Positions 38,572 to 48,568 of a stretch of DNA of 64,000 nt are shown here, piece by piece. Under the pieces are notes generated by a model. It did no database searches, was not told the origin of the DNA, and was given only the letters and a program-made list of their open reading frames with translations. Both the position numbers and the translations under genes were made by a program. How positions within the stretch are numbered: position 1 is the first letter of the stretch; each line of letters opens with the position of its first letter. This stretch comes from Arcobacter sp. LC1 (lineage in GTDB: Bacteria > Campylobacterota > Campylobacteria > Campylobacterales > Arcobacteraceae). Where the stretch lies: the NCBI GenBank assembly GCA_021378565.1, contig JAACJU010000008.1, positions 39,905-103,904 on the forward strand, read 5' to 3'.

Positions 38572-39564
38572 ATGAATTATAAAGAGGAAATTTTAAAATT
38601 AAAAGCTAAACTTGATGTTACTCTTGTGGCTCATTTTTATCAAAAAGATGAAGTCTTTGAGCTTGCTGATATTACAGGCGATAGCTTGGAGCTTGCAAAA
38701 AAATCAAAAGAATCAAAAAGTAAATTTATAGTTTTTTGCGGGGTTGGTTTTATGGGTGAGAGTGTTAAGATACTAAGTCCCCAAAAGAGAGTTCTTATGC
38801 CAAAAATTGCTTGTTGCGCAATGGCACGGATGATTGATACTGCTTATTTTGATGATAGCCTAAAAATACTAAATCAAAACGGCATAGAAAATGAAAATAT
38901 TTTACCAATCACTTATATAAATTCAAGCGCGGCTGTAAAAGCAAGAGTTGGGCAAATGGGAGGATATGTTTGTACTTCTTCAAATGCTTATAAGATTATA
39001 GAGAAAGCCGCAGAGGAAAATAAAAAAATATTTTTTGTTCCAGATAGGTGCTTGGGGCAAAATTTTGCTTATAAAATGGGTTTAAAAAGTGCAGTTATTG
39101 GCAAAGATAAAGATTTAAAAGATGCAGATATTTTGTGTTATGATGGTTTTTGTTCAGTTCATCAGCTTTTTCATCCCGAAGATATAGATTTTTATAGAAA
39201 AAAATATAAAGATATTTTGATAGCTGTGCATCCTGAATGTGATATTGAAGTTTGCAAAAAAGCTGATTTTGTTGGTTCAACTTCACAGCTTATAAAATAT
39301 ATAAAAGAGTTACCAAAATCTCAAAAAGTAGCAGTTGGAACTGAGTTTAATATGGTAAATAGACTAAGAGATGAAAATACTTATATCTTGAGCCAAACAA
39401 AGCCTGAGTGTCCTACTATGAATGAGACAAGTTTAGAAGATGTTTATAATACGCTAAAAATTATTGAAAGAAATGAAACCAAAGTTTTAGAAAATGAGAT
39501 TTTAGTTGATGATGATACAAGAAAATGGGCCTTTTTGGCACTAAATAGGATGTTTGAAGTATGA
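38572..39564 (+). CDS. nadA: Quinolinate synthase
   Basis: NadA condenses iminoaspartate with dihydroxyacetone phosphate to quinolinate in de novo NAD synthesis. The ATG at 38572 is chosen over an in-frame GTG at 38548 because AAAGAGG lies six bases upstream; the product is 330 residues. Features are the AHFYQKDEVFELAD substrate region near 16-29, DSLELA near 34-39, a Cys in FCGVGFMGE near 56-64, HPECDIEVC near 215-223 and a TKPECPTMNETSLEDVY block near 277-293; these include the three [4Fe-4S] ligands. The stop overlaps nadC by 4 bp. NadB (aspartate oxidase) is not in this window. Confidence 0.94.
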   Translation: MNYKEEILKLKAKLDVTLVAHFYQKDEVFELADITGDSLELAKKSKESKSKFIVFCGVGFMGESVKILSPQKRVLMPKIACCAMARMIDTAYFDDSLKILNQNGIENENILPITYINSSAAVKARVGQMGGYVCTSSNAYKIIEKAAEENKKIFFVPDRCLGQNFAYKMGLKSAVIGKDKDLKDADILCYDGFCSVHQLFHPEDIDFYRKKYKDILIAVHPECDIEVCKKADFVGSTSQLIKYIKELPKSQKVAVGTEFNMVNRLRDENTYILSQTKPECPTMNETSLEDVYNTLKIIERNETKVLENEILVDDDTRKWAFLALNRMFEV

Positions 39565-40382
39565 TAGATTTAAAAAAATTTGTTAAAAATGCGATTCTTG
39601 AAGATAATGGTAGAGGTGATTTATTTTTTGATATTGCACCTAAGGGTAAGTTTAGCGCTAAGGTCATAGCTAAATCAGATGGGATTTTAGCAGGTGTAAA
39701 GTATGTAAAAGTTTTATCAAGAGTGGAAAAATTTGAGTGCAAATTTTTAAAACAAGATGGAGACGCTATTAAAAAAGGCGATGTTTTAGCTACATTAAAA
39801 GGCAAGGCTTCTGTGTTGCTTTCAAGTGAGCGAACTTTTTTAAATCTGCTTCAGCACGCTTCAGGCATCGCAACTATGGCAAATAAATATGCAAAAATCT
39901 TAGAAGGCACGGGGCTAATTTTGCTAGATACTAGAAAAACAAGACCAGGGTTAAGGTCATTTGAAAAATACGCAAGCAGAGTAGGTGGGGCAATAAACCA
40001 CAGACTTGGACTTGATGATTTATTGATGCTTAAAGATACGCATTTACGAACTATTGATAACTTAGAAGAGTTTATTAAAAAGGCAAGAAAAAGAATATCT
40101 TGGGTTACAAAAATTGAGATTGAGTGTGAAAGTTTAGCACAGGCAAAAGAAGCTATGAGAGTAAAATGCGATATTATTATGTGTGATAATATGAGTTTAG
40201 ATGAGATTGCTGAGGTTGCAAAATATAGAAAAGAAAATTATCCTAATGTTTGCTTAGAAGCTAGTGGAAATATTGATTTAAATAATGCAAAAGATTATGC
40301 AAAAACAGGGGTTGACGCTATTAGCAGTGGTTCAATAATTCATCAAGCTACTTGGCTAGATTTTTCTATGAGATTTGATTAG
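39561..40382 (+). CDS. nadC: Quinolinate phosphoribosyltransferase
   Basis: NadC converts quinolinate and PRPP to nicotinate mononucleotide with loss of carbon dioxide. The 273-residue length is normal. Family blocks are EDNGRGDL near 14-21, SERTFLNLLQHASGIAT near 92-108, DTRKTRPGLRSFEKYA near 121-136, GGAINHRLGLDDLLMLKD near 141-158 and EIECES near 186-191, followed by EASGNI near 234-239. It overlaps the nadA stop by 4 bp, so the two enzymes are coupled. Confidence 0.95.
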   Translation: MIDLKKFVKNAILEDNGRGDLFFDIAPKGKFSAKVIAKSDGILAGVKYVKVLSRVEKFECKFLKQDGDAIKKGDVLATLKGKASVLLSSERTFLNLLQHASGIATMANKYAKILEGTGLILLDTRKTRPGLRSFEKYASRVGGAINHRLGLDDLLMLKDTHLRTIDNLEEFIKKARKRISWVTKIEIECESLAQAKEAMRVKCDIIMCDNMSLDEIAEVAKYRKENYPNVCLEASGNIDLNNAKDYAKTGVDAISSGSIIHQATWLDFSMRFD

Positions 40383-40403
40383 TAAAAAAATGCTAGGAGA
40401 TAA

Positions 40404-41390
40404 ATGCTAGAAAAAACACATAAAAATGAATTAGTGGATATGTCATTTTTTAAAGATGCACTTGAATTAATAGAAAAAAGCAAATATATTTTAATTCTTA
40501 CGCATATAAATCCAGATCCAGATACATTAAGTTCAGCTCTAGGGCTATCAAACTTTTTTGAAGAAAATAAAATCAAGCATAAGGTTTATAATCACAGCAA
40601 AGATTTGCCTAAAAAATTAGATTTTTTGCATGGTTTTTCAAAAATCACAAACCAAGAACCAAAGTTTTATGATTTGGCTATTTGTGTTGATTGCGCATCA
40701 AAACAAAGATTTGAGCTTGAACTTAAAGAAAATATTCCTATTATAAATATAGACCACCACAAATCAAACCCAAACTTTGGAGACATAAACATGATAAACG
40801 CTCAAAAATCTAGTACAGCTGAGGTTGTTTATGATTTTTTTAGATATAATGGACTATATATATCAAAAAATAGTGCAAGTGCAATGTATGTAGGTATTTA
40901 TGATGATAGTTTAGCTTTTACGAATGTAAGGTGCGATGAGTTTACTTTTGAGAAAATAAACTTTTTAGTAAAGTGTGGTGCTGAGCCTTCTTTTATCGCT
41001 AATCGTTTGACAAAAAGAGATTCTTTAGCAAAGTATAGGCTTTTACCTAAAGTTTTAGAGTCTTTAGAATTGCGCAATGAAGGTAAACTAGCACTTATAC
41101 ACCTTGAGAAATCTTGGCTTAAAAGTTCAGGCGCAAAACCAAGAGATGCTGAGGTGGCACTTGATATGATAATGAATATAGGTATTGTCAAGATAGCTGT
41201 ATTTTTTAGAATGTTAGAAGATGAATGTAGGATTTCAATCCGCTCCAAAAATGGTATTGACATATCAGAAGTTAGTTCTAAATTTGGCGGTGGCGGACAT
41301 GCAAATGCAGGTGGTTTTTCTATACAAGTAAAAGATTTAGAGCAAGCCAAAGAAGAAGTTTTGAAGGAAGTTTATGAAGAAAAGTTTTAG
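40404..41390 (+). CDS. DHH/DHHA1 phosphoesterase, NrnA-like nanoRNase/pAp phosphatase
   Basis: This is a 328-residue cytoplasmic DHH-family phosphoesterase. NrnA-type members degrade short oligoribonucleotides and in some species dephosphorylate pAp. The metal-binding motifs are THINPDPDTLSSALG near 34-48, CVDCAS near 94-99, IDHHKSNPNFGD near 115-126 (the DHH signature) and the DHHA1 motif GGGGHANAGGF near 296-306. The C-terminus overlaps the next gene by 17 bp. Whether it handles cyclic dinucleotide products or nanoRNA cannot be decided from sequence. Confidence 0.88.
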   Translation: MLEKTHKNELVDMSFFKDALELIEKSKYILILTHINPDPDTLSSALGLSNFFEENKIKHKVYNHSKDLPKKLDFLHGFSKITNQEPKFYDLAICVDCASKQRFELELKENIPIINIDHHKSNPNFGDINMINAQKSSTAEVVYDFFRYNGLYISKNSASAMYVGIYDDSLAFTNVRCDEFTFEKINFLVKCGAEPSFIANRLTKRDSLAKYRLLPKVLESLELRNEGKLALIHLEKSWLKSSGAKPRDAEVALDMIMNIGIVKIAVFFRMLEDECRISIRSKNGIDISEVSSKFGGGGHANAGGFSIQVKDLEQAKEEVLKEVYEEKF

Positions 41391-42729
41391 TTTTTTTGTT
41401 ATTGTTATTTTAATAGTTGTCGCAGGTGGGTATGTATATTATTCTCCAATATTTGAAAAAAATCCCCCTAAAGTAGAAGTTGGCAATAGTGGATATTGGA
41501 ATTTACTTGATAGCATACCTCTTAAGATAAGCGATGATACTGGTGTAAAATATTATAAAATAACATTTAACGATGGAGTTAAGACAACAGTTTTAGCTAG
41601 AAAAGTTTTAGCAATACCTGAGAAAAGTATTGAGCTTAAACTTAGCCCTCCTAATCTTGGTATGTTTTTTAAAGCAAAAACAGTGAAGCTTACTATTGAA
41701 GCAGTTGATAGTTCAAAATGGAACTTTTTTAGAGGAAATAAAACTAATAAAGTTTTGGAATTAAAAATTGACAAAACAAAACCTGAGGTTAGCATCATAA
41801 GAAATACTTATTCTATGAGAAGAGGAGGAAGCGGGGTTGCTATAGTTAAAATAACTGATGAAAACCTAAAAAATGCTTATATCGAGTTTAACGGTAAAGT
41901 TAAATTTGACTTTGTTCCTTTTTACAAAAAAAATTATTATATAGCGCTTATTGCTTGGCCTTTAGGTATGAAAAAATTTAATAGATTTAATGTTATAGCA
42001 ACTGACAAAGCAAATAATGTAACTATTAGAAAAGTTCCTGTGTATACAAAAAAAATATCTTGTAGAAAAGGTAAGTTAAAAATATCAGATGATTTTATAA
42101 GCAATATAAGTACAGATATTATAAAACAAAGTAATGATGTGGTTCCTGATAATGCAGAAGATATTTTTAGGTATGAAAATGATGTTATAAGAGCTAGAAA
42201 TGTAAAAATGATAAAAGCTGTATCAAGAGAATATATGGATAGATCAGAAGTTGATTCTTTTTCTTTATATCCTTTTTCAAGATTGGCAAAATCAGTAATT
42301 GAAGCAGGTTTTTGTGATGATAGACATTATATTTATCATCATAAACAAATTGATGAAGTATCTCATATGGGACTTGATATGGCTAGCGTAAAACATGCGC
42401 CTATAATTGAGAGCAATATGGGTAAAGTAATTTTTTATAATTATTTAGGAATTTACGGAAATGCAATTATCATAGACCACGGAATGGGACTACAAACTTT
42501 ATACGCACATACTAGCTCTTCAAAAATCCGAGTTGGAGATAATGTAAGAAGAGGGGAAGTCATAGCAAGAACAGGTTCAACTGGTGGTGTTATGGGTGAT
42601 CACTTACACTTTGGTGTTTTAGTACAAGGAATTGAAGTAAACCCAAAAGAATGGATGGACAAAACTTGGATTAAAACTAGAATAACAAATGTTATTAATT
42701 CAGCTAAAAAGGCAATAGATTCACGATGA
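41374..42729 (+). CDS. M23/LytM-family peptidoglycan endopeptidase
   Basis: This 451-residue envelope protein starts with a short basic tip and a hydrophobic segment (about 5-24) acting as a signal anchor. The C-terminal LytM domain (about 325-435) has the Zn ligands: His and Asp in HMGLDMA near 330-336, and the HLHFG motif near 410-414, with [14 protein letters not shown] near 368-381 between them. The domain therefore looks catalytically complete. In helical Campylobacterota such enzymes trim peptidoglycan cross-links and help set cell shape. The gene precedes lpxC with a 4-bp overlap, as in C. jejuni. The 300-residue beta-rich middle region is specific to this lineage. Confidence 0.9.
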   Translation: MKKSFSFFVIVILIVVAGGYVYYSPIFEKNPPKVEVGNSGYWNLLDSIPLKISDDTGVKYYKITFNDGVKTTVLARKVLAIPEKSIELKLSPPNLGMFFKAKTVKLTIEAVDSSKWNFFRGNKTNKVLELKIDKTKPEVSIIRNTYSMRRGGSGVAIVKITDENLKNAYIEFNGKVKFDFVPFYKKNYYIALIAWPLGMKKFNRFNVIATDKANNVTIRKVPVYTKKISCRKGKLKISDDFISNISTDIIKQSNDVVPDNAEDIFRYENDVIRARNVKMIKAVSREYMDRSEVDSFSLYPFSRLAKSVIEAGFCDDRHYIYHHKQIDEVSHMGLDMASVKHAPIIESNMGKVIFYNYLGIYGNAIIIDHGMGLQTLYAHTSSSKIRVGDNVRRGEVIARTGSTGGVMGDHLHFGVLVQGIEVNPKEWMDKTWIKTRITNVINSAKKAIDSR

Positions 42730-43628
42730 AACAAAGAACAATAAAAAAGCCCGTCGAAATAGTAGGAATAGGACTTCATAAAGGAGTTCCTGTAACTATG
42801 CGACTTGAGCCACTTGGGAGTGATATGGGAATAGTTTTTCATAGAAGCGATGAAGGGCTAAGCATTGATTTGAAACCTGAAAATGTAGTTAATACTAAAA
42901 TGGCTACAGTTTTAGGTAAAGATGATGTGGTTATTTCAACAATTGAGCATTTATTATCTGCTGTGTATGCTTATGGGATTGACAATCTTAAGATTATAGT
43001 TGATAATGATGAAGTCCCTATTTTAGATGGAAGTTCTAGTGGGTATTGTATGCTTATTGATGAAGCTGGAATTAAAGAGCTTGATAAATCAAAAAAAGTT
43101 ATGAAGATTAAAAAAGAAGTTGTGGTTGAAGCTGATGGCAAAAAGGTGAGCCTGAAGCCATCTTCACATATTATTTATGATTTTGCTATCAAGTTTGACC
43201 ATCCAGTTATTGGAGAACAACAATTTCATTTTGATTATTCGCTTGAAGAGTATAAAGAGCAAATTTCAAGAGCTAGAACTTTTGGTTTTTTGCATGAAGT
43301 TCAATACTTGCGAAGCATAGGTTTAGCACAAGGTGGAAGTTTAGAAAATGCGATAGTTTTAGATGATAATAAGATTTTAAATCCTGAGGGTTTAAGATAT
43401 GATGATGAATTTGTACGACATAAAATACTAGATGCAATAGGTGATATGTCTTTGCTAGGATATACTATAGTTGGAGAATATAAAGCTTTTGCGGGAAGTC
43501 ATAAATTAAACCATTTACTTACAAAAAAACTTTTAGCTGATCCGAAAAACTATGAAATACTAGATTTAGAGCTTGCAAAAAGTGAAGATAAAGTATTTAA
43601 ATTAGCTTTTGCAAAAGCAAACTCTTAA
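42726..43628 (+). CDS. lpxC: UDP-3-O-acyl-N-acetylglucosamine deacetylase
   Basis: LpxC catalyses the committed zinc-dependent step of lipid A synthesis. The 300-residue protein shows the Zn-binding His in [18 protein letters not shown] near 74-91, [10 protein letters not shown] near 98-107, and the [14 protein letters not shown] block near 237-250 with the second His and the Asp ligand, followed by [10 protein letters not shown] near 259-268 with the catalytic His. It sits between the M23 peptidase and a tsaB-like gene, the usual Campylobacter order. Confidence 0.95.
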   Translation: MKQRTIKKPVEIVGIGLHKGVPVTMRLEPLGSDMGIVFHRSDEGLSIDLKPENVVNTKMATVLGKDDVVISTIEHLLSAVYAYGIDNLKIIVDNDEVPILDGSSSGYCMLIDEAGIKELDKSKKVMKIKKEVVVEADGKKVSLKPSSHIIYDFAIKFDHPVIGEQQFHFDYSLEEYKEQISRARTFGFLHEVQYLRSIGLAQGGSLENAIVLDDNKILNPEGLRYDDEFVRHKILDAIGDMSLLGYTIVGEYKAFAGSHKLNHLLTKKLLADPKNYEILDLELAKSEDKVFKLAFAKANS

Positions 43629-44088
43629 AAGTTACCCTTTGTTTTCTTTGTTGATTATTTGTGTAGCTAAACCTATATTATTAGGAATTTATGAAAATAA
43701 TTCTTTAATCCAAAGCTACACTTGCGAAAATAAAGCTAGTGAATCTTTGGCTAAACTTTGTGAAAAGGCTTTGAAAAATTACGATATTAAAGAGTTCATT
43801 TATACAAATTCTCCAGGTTCATACATGTCTATAAAATTTACTTATGTATTCTTAAAAGCTCTTTGTCTTGTAAAAAATGCTAAATTAAGTGCAGTTTTAG
43901 CTTTTGAATTTAATAATCAAACTCCTATAAAAGCCTTAGCAAAGAAGTATTTTAAATTACAAAATGATAAAATATACCTAGATTTTTTGGGTGAAGATGA
44001 AATCCAAGATTTTATTTTGCCACAGAATTTAAGTAAAATAAAAAGAAGTGAAGATACTTTGCCTAGGTATATTCTAGCTCCAGTTTGA
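43609..44088 (+). CDS. TsaB-like protein (short form)
   Basis: This is a 159-residue protein in the position of C. jejuni Cj0133, between lpxC and thrB. The segment [21 protein letters not shown] near 63-83 fits the PGSFTGLRIG region of TsaB/YeaZ, the partner of TsaD in making the t6A base of ANN-decoding tRNAs. It is shorter than E. coli TsaB (about 230 residues), lacking the C-terminal lobe, as seems usual in Campylobacter. There is no ATG before the conserved core; a TTG at 43609 or a later TTG must be used, and the exact start is uncertain. It overlaps the lpxC 3' end. Confidence 0.65.
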   Translation: MQKQTLKSYPLFSLLIICVAKPILLGIYENNSLIQSYTCENKASESLAKLCEKALKNYDIKEFIYTNSPGSYMSIKFTYVFLKALCLVKNAKLSAVLAFEFNNQTPIKALAKKYFKLQNDKIYLDFLGEDEIQDFILPQNLSKIKRSEDTLPRYILAPV

Positions 44089-44103
44089 GATTAAAGGATA
44101 AAT

Positions 44104-44985
44104 TTGAAAGTTTTTGTTCCAGCAACAAGTGCAAATCTTGGTTCAGGTTTTGATAGCTTAGGACTTGCTCTTGAGCTTAAAAATGAAGTTTTTATAAAGC
44201 CTGCTAAGTTTCATAGCGTTTCATTGAAAGGAGAAGGCTCAAACCGCCCAGCTTTAAAAGATAACAATATGTTCATTAATATTTTTAATGATTTTTACAG
44301 AAATCTTAGTCAAAAAAGGCAATTTTTTCGCTTCGAATTTTTTAATGAAATTCCATTATCACGTGGACTTGGAAGTTCTTCAGCTGTGATAGTTAGTGCT
44401 ATTACTTGCGCTTACGCAATTTTGGGTTTACAGATTTCTAAGCAAAAAATTTTAAATCTAGCTTTAGCTTATGAGTCACATCCTGACAACATCACTCCAG
44501 CTGTAATGGGTGGATTTACAAGTGCCTGTGTTGATGATAATGAAGTTAGCTACATTAGAAAAACTATACCAAAAGATTTAGCCTCTGTTGTTGTTATTCC
44601 AAATCGTCCAATTTCTACAAATCTATCAAGAAAATCTTTGCCTTTAAAATATAGTCTAGAAGAAGTAGCTTTTAATATTTCTCACGCTAGTTTACTAAGC
44701 GCTGCTTTTATGTGTGAAGATTGGGAAAAATTAAGATTTGCTTCAAGAGATAAAATTCATCAAGATTATAGAATAAGACAAATGCCAGAGCTTTTTGAGG
44801 TGCAAAAAGTAGCTTTAAAAGAAGGTGCTTTGATGAGTACTCTCTCAGGAAGTGGTTCTAGTTTCTTTTCCTTAGTTTATACCAATGAGCAAAATAAAAT
44901 TTTGGGCACTTTAAAGAAAAAATTTCCACATTTTAGAGCGTTAGGATTAGCTTTTGATAACGTGGGAGTAAGGATTGAAGATTAA
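44104..44985 (+). CDS. thrB: Homoserine kinase
   Basis: ThrB phosphorylates homoserine in threonine synthesis. This 293-residue GHMP-kinase starts with a TTG at 44104, supported by AAAGGA five bases upstream and by the immediate family start KVFVPATSANLGSGFDSLG. The ATP-binding motif PLSRGLGSSSAV lies near 81-92, and the GHMP C-terminal motif LSGSGSSFFSL near 243-253. The neighbourhood is that of C. jejuni Cj0134. Length is normal. A non-ATG start is the only odd feature. Confidence 0.93.
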   Translation: MKVFVPATSANLGSGFDSLGLALELKNEVFIKPAKFHSVSLKGEGSNRPALKDNNMFINIFNDFYRNLSQKRQFFRFEFFNEIPLSRGLGSSSAVIVSAITCAYAILGLQISKQKILNLALAYESHPDNITPAVMGGFTSACVDDNEVSYIRKTIPKDLASVVVIPNRPISTNLSRKSLPLKYSLEEVAFNISHASLLSAAFMCEDWEKLRFASRDKIHQDYRIRQMPELFEVQKVALKEGALMSTLSGSGSSFFSLVYTNEQNKILGTLKKKFPHFRALGLAFDNVGVRIED

Positions 44986-45019
44986 AATGATAAATTTAAG
45001 AAAAATATCGGTATAATGT

Positions 45020-45292
45020 ATGGCTAATTTTAATAGACCCATAAGAATGTGCGTAGTATGTAGGGAAAGAAAGCCCCAAAGCGCATTATTAAGATTGCAA
45101 AACTTAGATAACAAACTTGTGCCATTTACTAAAAATGGTAGAAGTTTTTATATTTGTAGCGTTTGTATAGAAAAGATTAAAGATGAAGAAAATTCATCAA
45201 AAATGACGAAGAGATTTTATCAAATATTCAAAAGTAAAAATGACTACTTTTTTCAGCTTAAGGAGATATTAGCACATGTCAGATACAGTTAA
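45020..45292 (+). CDS. YlxR-family (DUF448) protein
   Basis: This 90-residue basic protein sits just before infB. The family signature RMCVVCRERKPQSALLRL near 8-25 and GRSFYICSVC near 40-49 are present; YlxR proteins bind RNA or nucleic acids and are usually found in the rimP-nusA-ylxR-infB region. No clear ribosome site precedes its ATG. The 3' end overlaps infB by 17 bp, so infB translation may be coupled. C. jejuni Cj0135 occupies the same place. Confidence 0.85.
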   Translation: MANFNRPIRMCVVCRERKPQSALLRLQNLDNKLVPFTKNGRSFYICSVCIEKIKDEENSSKMTKRFYQIFKSKNDYFFQLKEILAHVRYS

Positions 45293-48203
45293 AGTTTGTG
45301 AGATTGCAGAAGAAGCGAGTGCGACTAGCACTTTGATTATTCAAAAAGCAAAAGATTTAAAAATAAACTTAAAATCATCCCAAAGTTCAGTTTCTTTTGA
45401 AAATGCAGAAGAAATTGTAAATTACATAATGACGGGCAAGAGCAAGCTTTTGACCAAAGATGAAGATAAAAAACCCAATTCAAAAAGTGCGAAAGTTGCA
45501 AAAGAAGAAAGTGAACAAGAAGTTTCTAGCGAAGAAATTGCTGAAGATAAAACTGCTCAAGTAGTAAAAACAAAAGAAAATGATAGTGAAGATGCAAAAG
45601 AGAAAAGCACAGATATTGTAAAAAAAGCTAGTGAAGATCCTTCTGTTTCTAAGGGGACTAAGCCTGAAAAAAAATTAAAAATTGTTTCTAAAAAATCTCA
45701 AGTTAATGCTAAGACAGAAACTAAAGTAAAAGCCGAAGCAAAAACTCCAGCAGTAGAAAAAAAAGAAAATAAAAAGCTAGAAGAAGCTGATGCAGAAGAA
45801 AAAGTAAATTCTAAACATATAAAAACTTTAGAGCCCAAAAAAAATGAAGAAAGCAAAGAAAAGAAAACTAAAGAAAAAGCAAAAATTGAAGTAAAAGCTG
45901 AAGCAAAAAATCAAGAGAATGCAGACGAAACAAAAATACAAGAACCTGAAAAAAATCCAGATAAGAGTGATAAAATTATTCCAAAAAGAAGAGGCTTAAA
46001 AATTGTCAAAAAAGCTAAGCCAAAATCTGAATATGTTAGCAAAGAAGAATCAAGCCCTAAAAAACAAATGCGTTCGCTTAGTGAAATTTTAGGCTCAAAC
46101 GAAGACAAATCAAAAGATTTGATGGAGTCAAGTTTTAAAAGAGTAAAAAAAGAAAAAAGAAAAGCAACTCCAAGAACACATGCAAGTGGAGTTAAACTTG
46201 AAGTCCAAAGAGGAAGTATTGATGATTTCTCAAATTCAAATGATTCATTATTGGGTGAAGAAGTTGTTTTATTAGATCTTGCCTTGGGTGAAGAAAAAGA
46301 AAAAAAACCAACTTATGTAGAAAATAAAAATCAAAAACAAGTACGTTCATCAAAACCTAGTGCCTTTGGAAATCAACCAAGAGGTTTAAGACGTGGAAGA
46401 AGATCTAGAAGAGGAAGAGCAAAGATTAGCGAAATTGATGTTACTGAAGTCGAAATTCCTGAGGATATTAGAGTTTACGAGTTTGCTGAAGCTTGTGCAA
46501 AAACTCCATCTGAAGTAATCACTGTATTATTTAATCTTGGAATGCTAGTTACGAAAAATGACTTTTTAAAGCAAGATGAACTAGAAATATTAGGCGAAGA
46601 GTTTGGTATAGAAGTTAGAGTAAAAGACGCTTTAGAAGATGCTGATTATGAAAAATCTTACGAAGAAGAAAAAGATGAAAATGAAGAGCTAAGCACTAGA
46701 CCTCCAGTTGTTACTATCATGGGACATGTTGACCACGGTAAAACTTCTTTACTTGATAAAATAAGAAAAACAAAAATGACAGCTAACGAAGCAGGTGGAA
46801 TTACTCAGCATATTGGCGCTTATACAATTAAGAAAAATGATTCTGAGATTACTTTTATAGATACTCCTGGACATGAAGCATTTTCACATATGAGAGCAAG
46901 AGGGGCTAGTATTACTGATATTATTGTGATTGTAATTGCAGCTGATGATGGAATAAAACCTCAAACAATTGAAGCTATAACGCATGCAAAATCAAGTGGA
47001 GCACCTATAATTGTTGCTGCTAATAAGATTGATAAAGAAAACGCAAATTTAGACTTAATCAAAGCCCAAATGAGTGAAAATGATTTGACTCCAGTAGAAT
47101 GGGGTGGAGATATTGAAGTTTTTGGAGTCTCAGCTCATACAGGTGCAGGTATTGAAGATTTATTGGAAAATATTTTGCTTCAAGCTGAGATTTTAGAGCT
47201 AAAAGCAAACGCAAATGCTAGAGCAAAAACAGTCGTAGTTGAGTCTTCTTTGGAAAAAGGAAGAGGGCCTGTTGCTAGTGTAATTGTGCAAAACGGTACG
47301 CTAAAAGTCGGAGATAATATCGTAGCAGATACAACTTACGGTAGAGTAAAAGCTATTGTTGATGATAAAGGAAATAGAGTAGACGAGCTAGGGCCTAGTC
47401 AAACAGGGCGAGTTCTTGGGCTAAATGAAGTTCCTAATACTGGAGTCTTTTTAGTAGCAATGGAAAGTGAAAAAGAGATAAAAGAAGTAGCAACTAAAAG
47501 AGCTGAGCATGCGCGAGCAAAAGAGCTTAGTAAATCAACAAAAGTAAGCTTAGAAGAAATGAGTGGACTAATAGCTGAGGGTAAAATAAAAGCCTTGCCA
47601 GTTATTGTCAAAGCTGATGTAGCAGGTTCGCTTGAAGCCATAAAATCATCTTTAGAAAAAATTAAAAATGATGAAGTTAAAGTAAAAATAGTTCATAGCG
47701 CAGTTGGTGGAATTACTGAAAGTGACTTGAGTTTGGCAAGTGCTAGTGAAGATTGTATTATCTTAGGATTTAATGTCCGCCCAACTGGGAGTGTAAAACA
47801 AAAAGCCAAAGCAGAAGGTGTTACTATAAACACTTATAGCGTTATTTATGACCTTCTTGATGATGTTAAAGCTGTATTATCTGGTATGATGAGTGCTGTC
47901 GTTAGAGAAGAAAATACAGGACAAGCTGAAGTTAAAGATACTTTTGTGGTACCAAAAATTGGAACAGTTGCGGGTTGCTTGGTAAGTGATGGTAAACTTA
48001 TTCGTGGTGGTCTTGCTAGAATTATCCGTGAAGGTGTTGTGACTTATACAGGTAAAATCTCATCTTTGAAAAGATTTAAAGATGATGTTAAAGAAGTGTC
48101 AAATGGCTATGAATGTGGAGTTATATTTGAGAAATTTAATGATATAAAAGTTGGTGATTATATAGAAACATTTATTGAAATAAACGAAGAAGTATCAGTT
48201 TAG
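45276..48203 (+). CDS. infB: Translation initiation factor IF-2
   Basis: IF-2 is the GTPase that brings initiator tRNA to the small ribosomal subunit. The 975-residue protein has a small N-terminal IF2N domain, a long Lys/Glu/Ala-rich low-complexity region (about 55-360), a second IF2N-type domain (about 390-440), then the G domain: GHVDHGKTS near 484-492, DTPGHEAF near 529-536 and NKID near 585-588, followed by domains II, III and IV. AAGGAGAT precedes ATG at good distance. It leads a group with rbfA and rimP. The acidic-basic linker is unusual only in composition, as common for this factor. Confidence 0.97.
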   Translation: MSDTVKVCEIAEEASATSTLIIQKAKDLKINLKSSQSSVSFENAEEIVNYIMTGKSKLLTKDEDKKPNSKSAKVAKEESEQEVSSEEIAEDKTAQVVKTKENDSEDAKEKSTDIVKKASEDPSVSKGTKPEKKLKIVSKKSQVNAKTETKVKAEAKTPAVEKKENKKLEEADAEEKVNSKHIKTLEPKKNEESKEKKTKEKAKIEVKAEAKNQENADETKIQEPEKNPDKSDKIIPKRRGLKIVKKAKPKSEYVSKEESSPKKQMRSLSEILGSNEDKSKDLMESSFKRVKKEKRKATPRTHASGVKLEVQRGSIDDFSNSNDSLLGEEVVLLDLALGEEKEKKPTYVENKNQKQVRSSKPSAFGNQPRGLRRGRRSRRGRAKISEIDVTEVEIPEDIRVYEFAEACAKTPSEVITVLFNLGMLVTKNDFLKQDELEILGEEFGIEVRVKDALEDADYEKSYEEEKDENEELSTRPPVVTIMGHVDHGKTSLLDKIRKTKMTANEAGGITQHIGAYTIKKNDSEITFIDTPGHEAFSHMRARGASITDIIVIVIAADDGIKPQTIEAITHAKSSGAPIIVAANKIDKENANLDLIKAQMSENDLTPVEWGGDIEVFGVSAHTGAGIEDLLENILLQAEILELKANANARAKTVVVESSLEKGRGPVASVIVQNGTLKVGDNIVADTTYGRVKAIVDDKGNRVDELGPSQTGRVLGLNEVPNTGVFLVAMESEKEIKEVATKRAEHARAKELSKSTKVSLEEMSGLIAEGKIKALPVIVKADVAGSLEAIKSSLEKIKNDEVKVKIVHSAVGGITESDLSLASASEDCIILGFNVRPTGSVKQKAKAEGVTINTYSVIYDLLDDVKAVLSGMMSAVVREENTGQAEVKDTFVVPKIGTVAGCLVSDGKLIRGGLARIIREGVVTYTGKISSLKRFKDDVKEVSNGYECGVIFEKFNDIKVGDYIETFIEINEEVSV

Positions 48204-48210
48204 CTAAAAT

Positions 48211-48567
48211 ATGAAAAGTATAAATCTCCAAAGAACTGAGTCCTTGCTTGTAGAGTTAATTCCTCAAGCTTTAGGCGAGTTAAACGATTCAAGAATAAAT
48301 TCTTTAGCTATTTTGGCAGTTGACTGCAAAAATGGAAAATATGATGCTAGGGTTTATTTTGATGCAAGCGATTATTCTAAAGATGAAATAAAAGTTCTAG
48401 AAAGTCTTTTAAAAAAAGCAAACTCAAGAATAAAAAGTTTTTGTCTAAATGCAACGGGTTGGTATAAGTGTCCAAACTTTACCTTTTTAGCTGACCATAC
48501 TTTAGAAAATGAAATAAAAATAGAAAATTTATTTAAAAAAATACAAACTCACGAAAAAGAAGATTAA
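48211..48567 (+). CDS. rbfA: Ribosome-binding factor A
   Basis: RbfA assists maturation of the 30S subunit by binding near the central pseudoknot of 16S rRNA. This 118-residue protein starts with LQRTESLLVELIPQALGEL near 6-24, as in RbfA, and has a KH-like alpha-beta pattern, with an NFTFLADHTLENEIKIENLF ending near 91-110 that matches the usual lambda-F-x-x-D motif region. It lies 7 bp after infB and 1 bp before rimP. No strong ribosome site is seen, so coupling to infB is likely. Confidence 0.88.
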   Translation: MKSINLQRTESLLVELIPQALGELNDSRINSLAILAVDCKNGKYDARVYFDASDYSKDEIKVLESLLKKANSRIKSFCLNATGWYKCPNFTFLADHTLENEIKIENLFKKIQTHEKED

Positions 48568-48568
48568 A

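Noticed and set aside
45012..45017. TATAAT just before the ylxR ATG
   Set aside because: A promoter there would start transcription at or beyond the ATG, so it cannot serve ylxR. AT-rich DNA produces such boxes often.
45911..46108. Reverse-strand frame inside infB
   Set aside because: It is a shadow of the Lys/Glu-rich infB linker with no ribosome site or family match.
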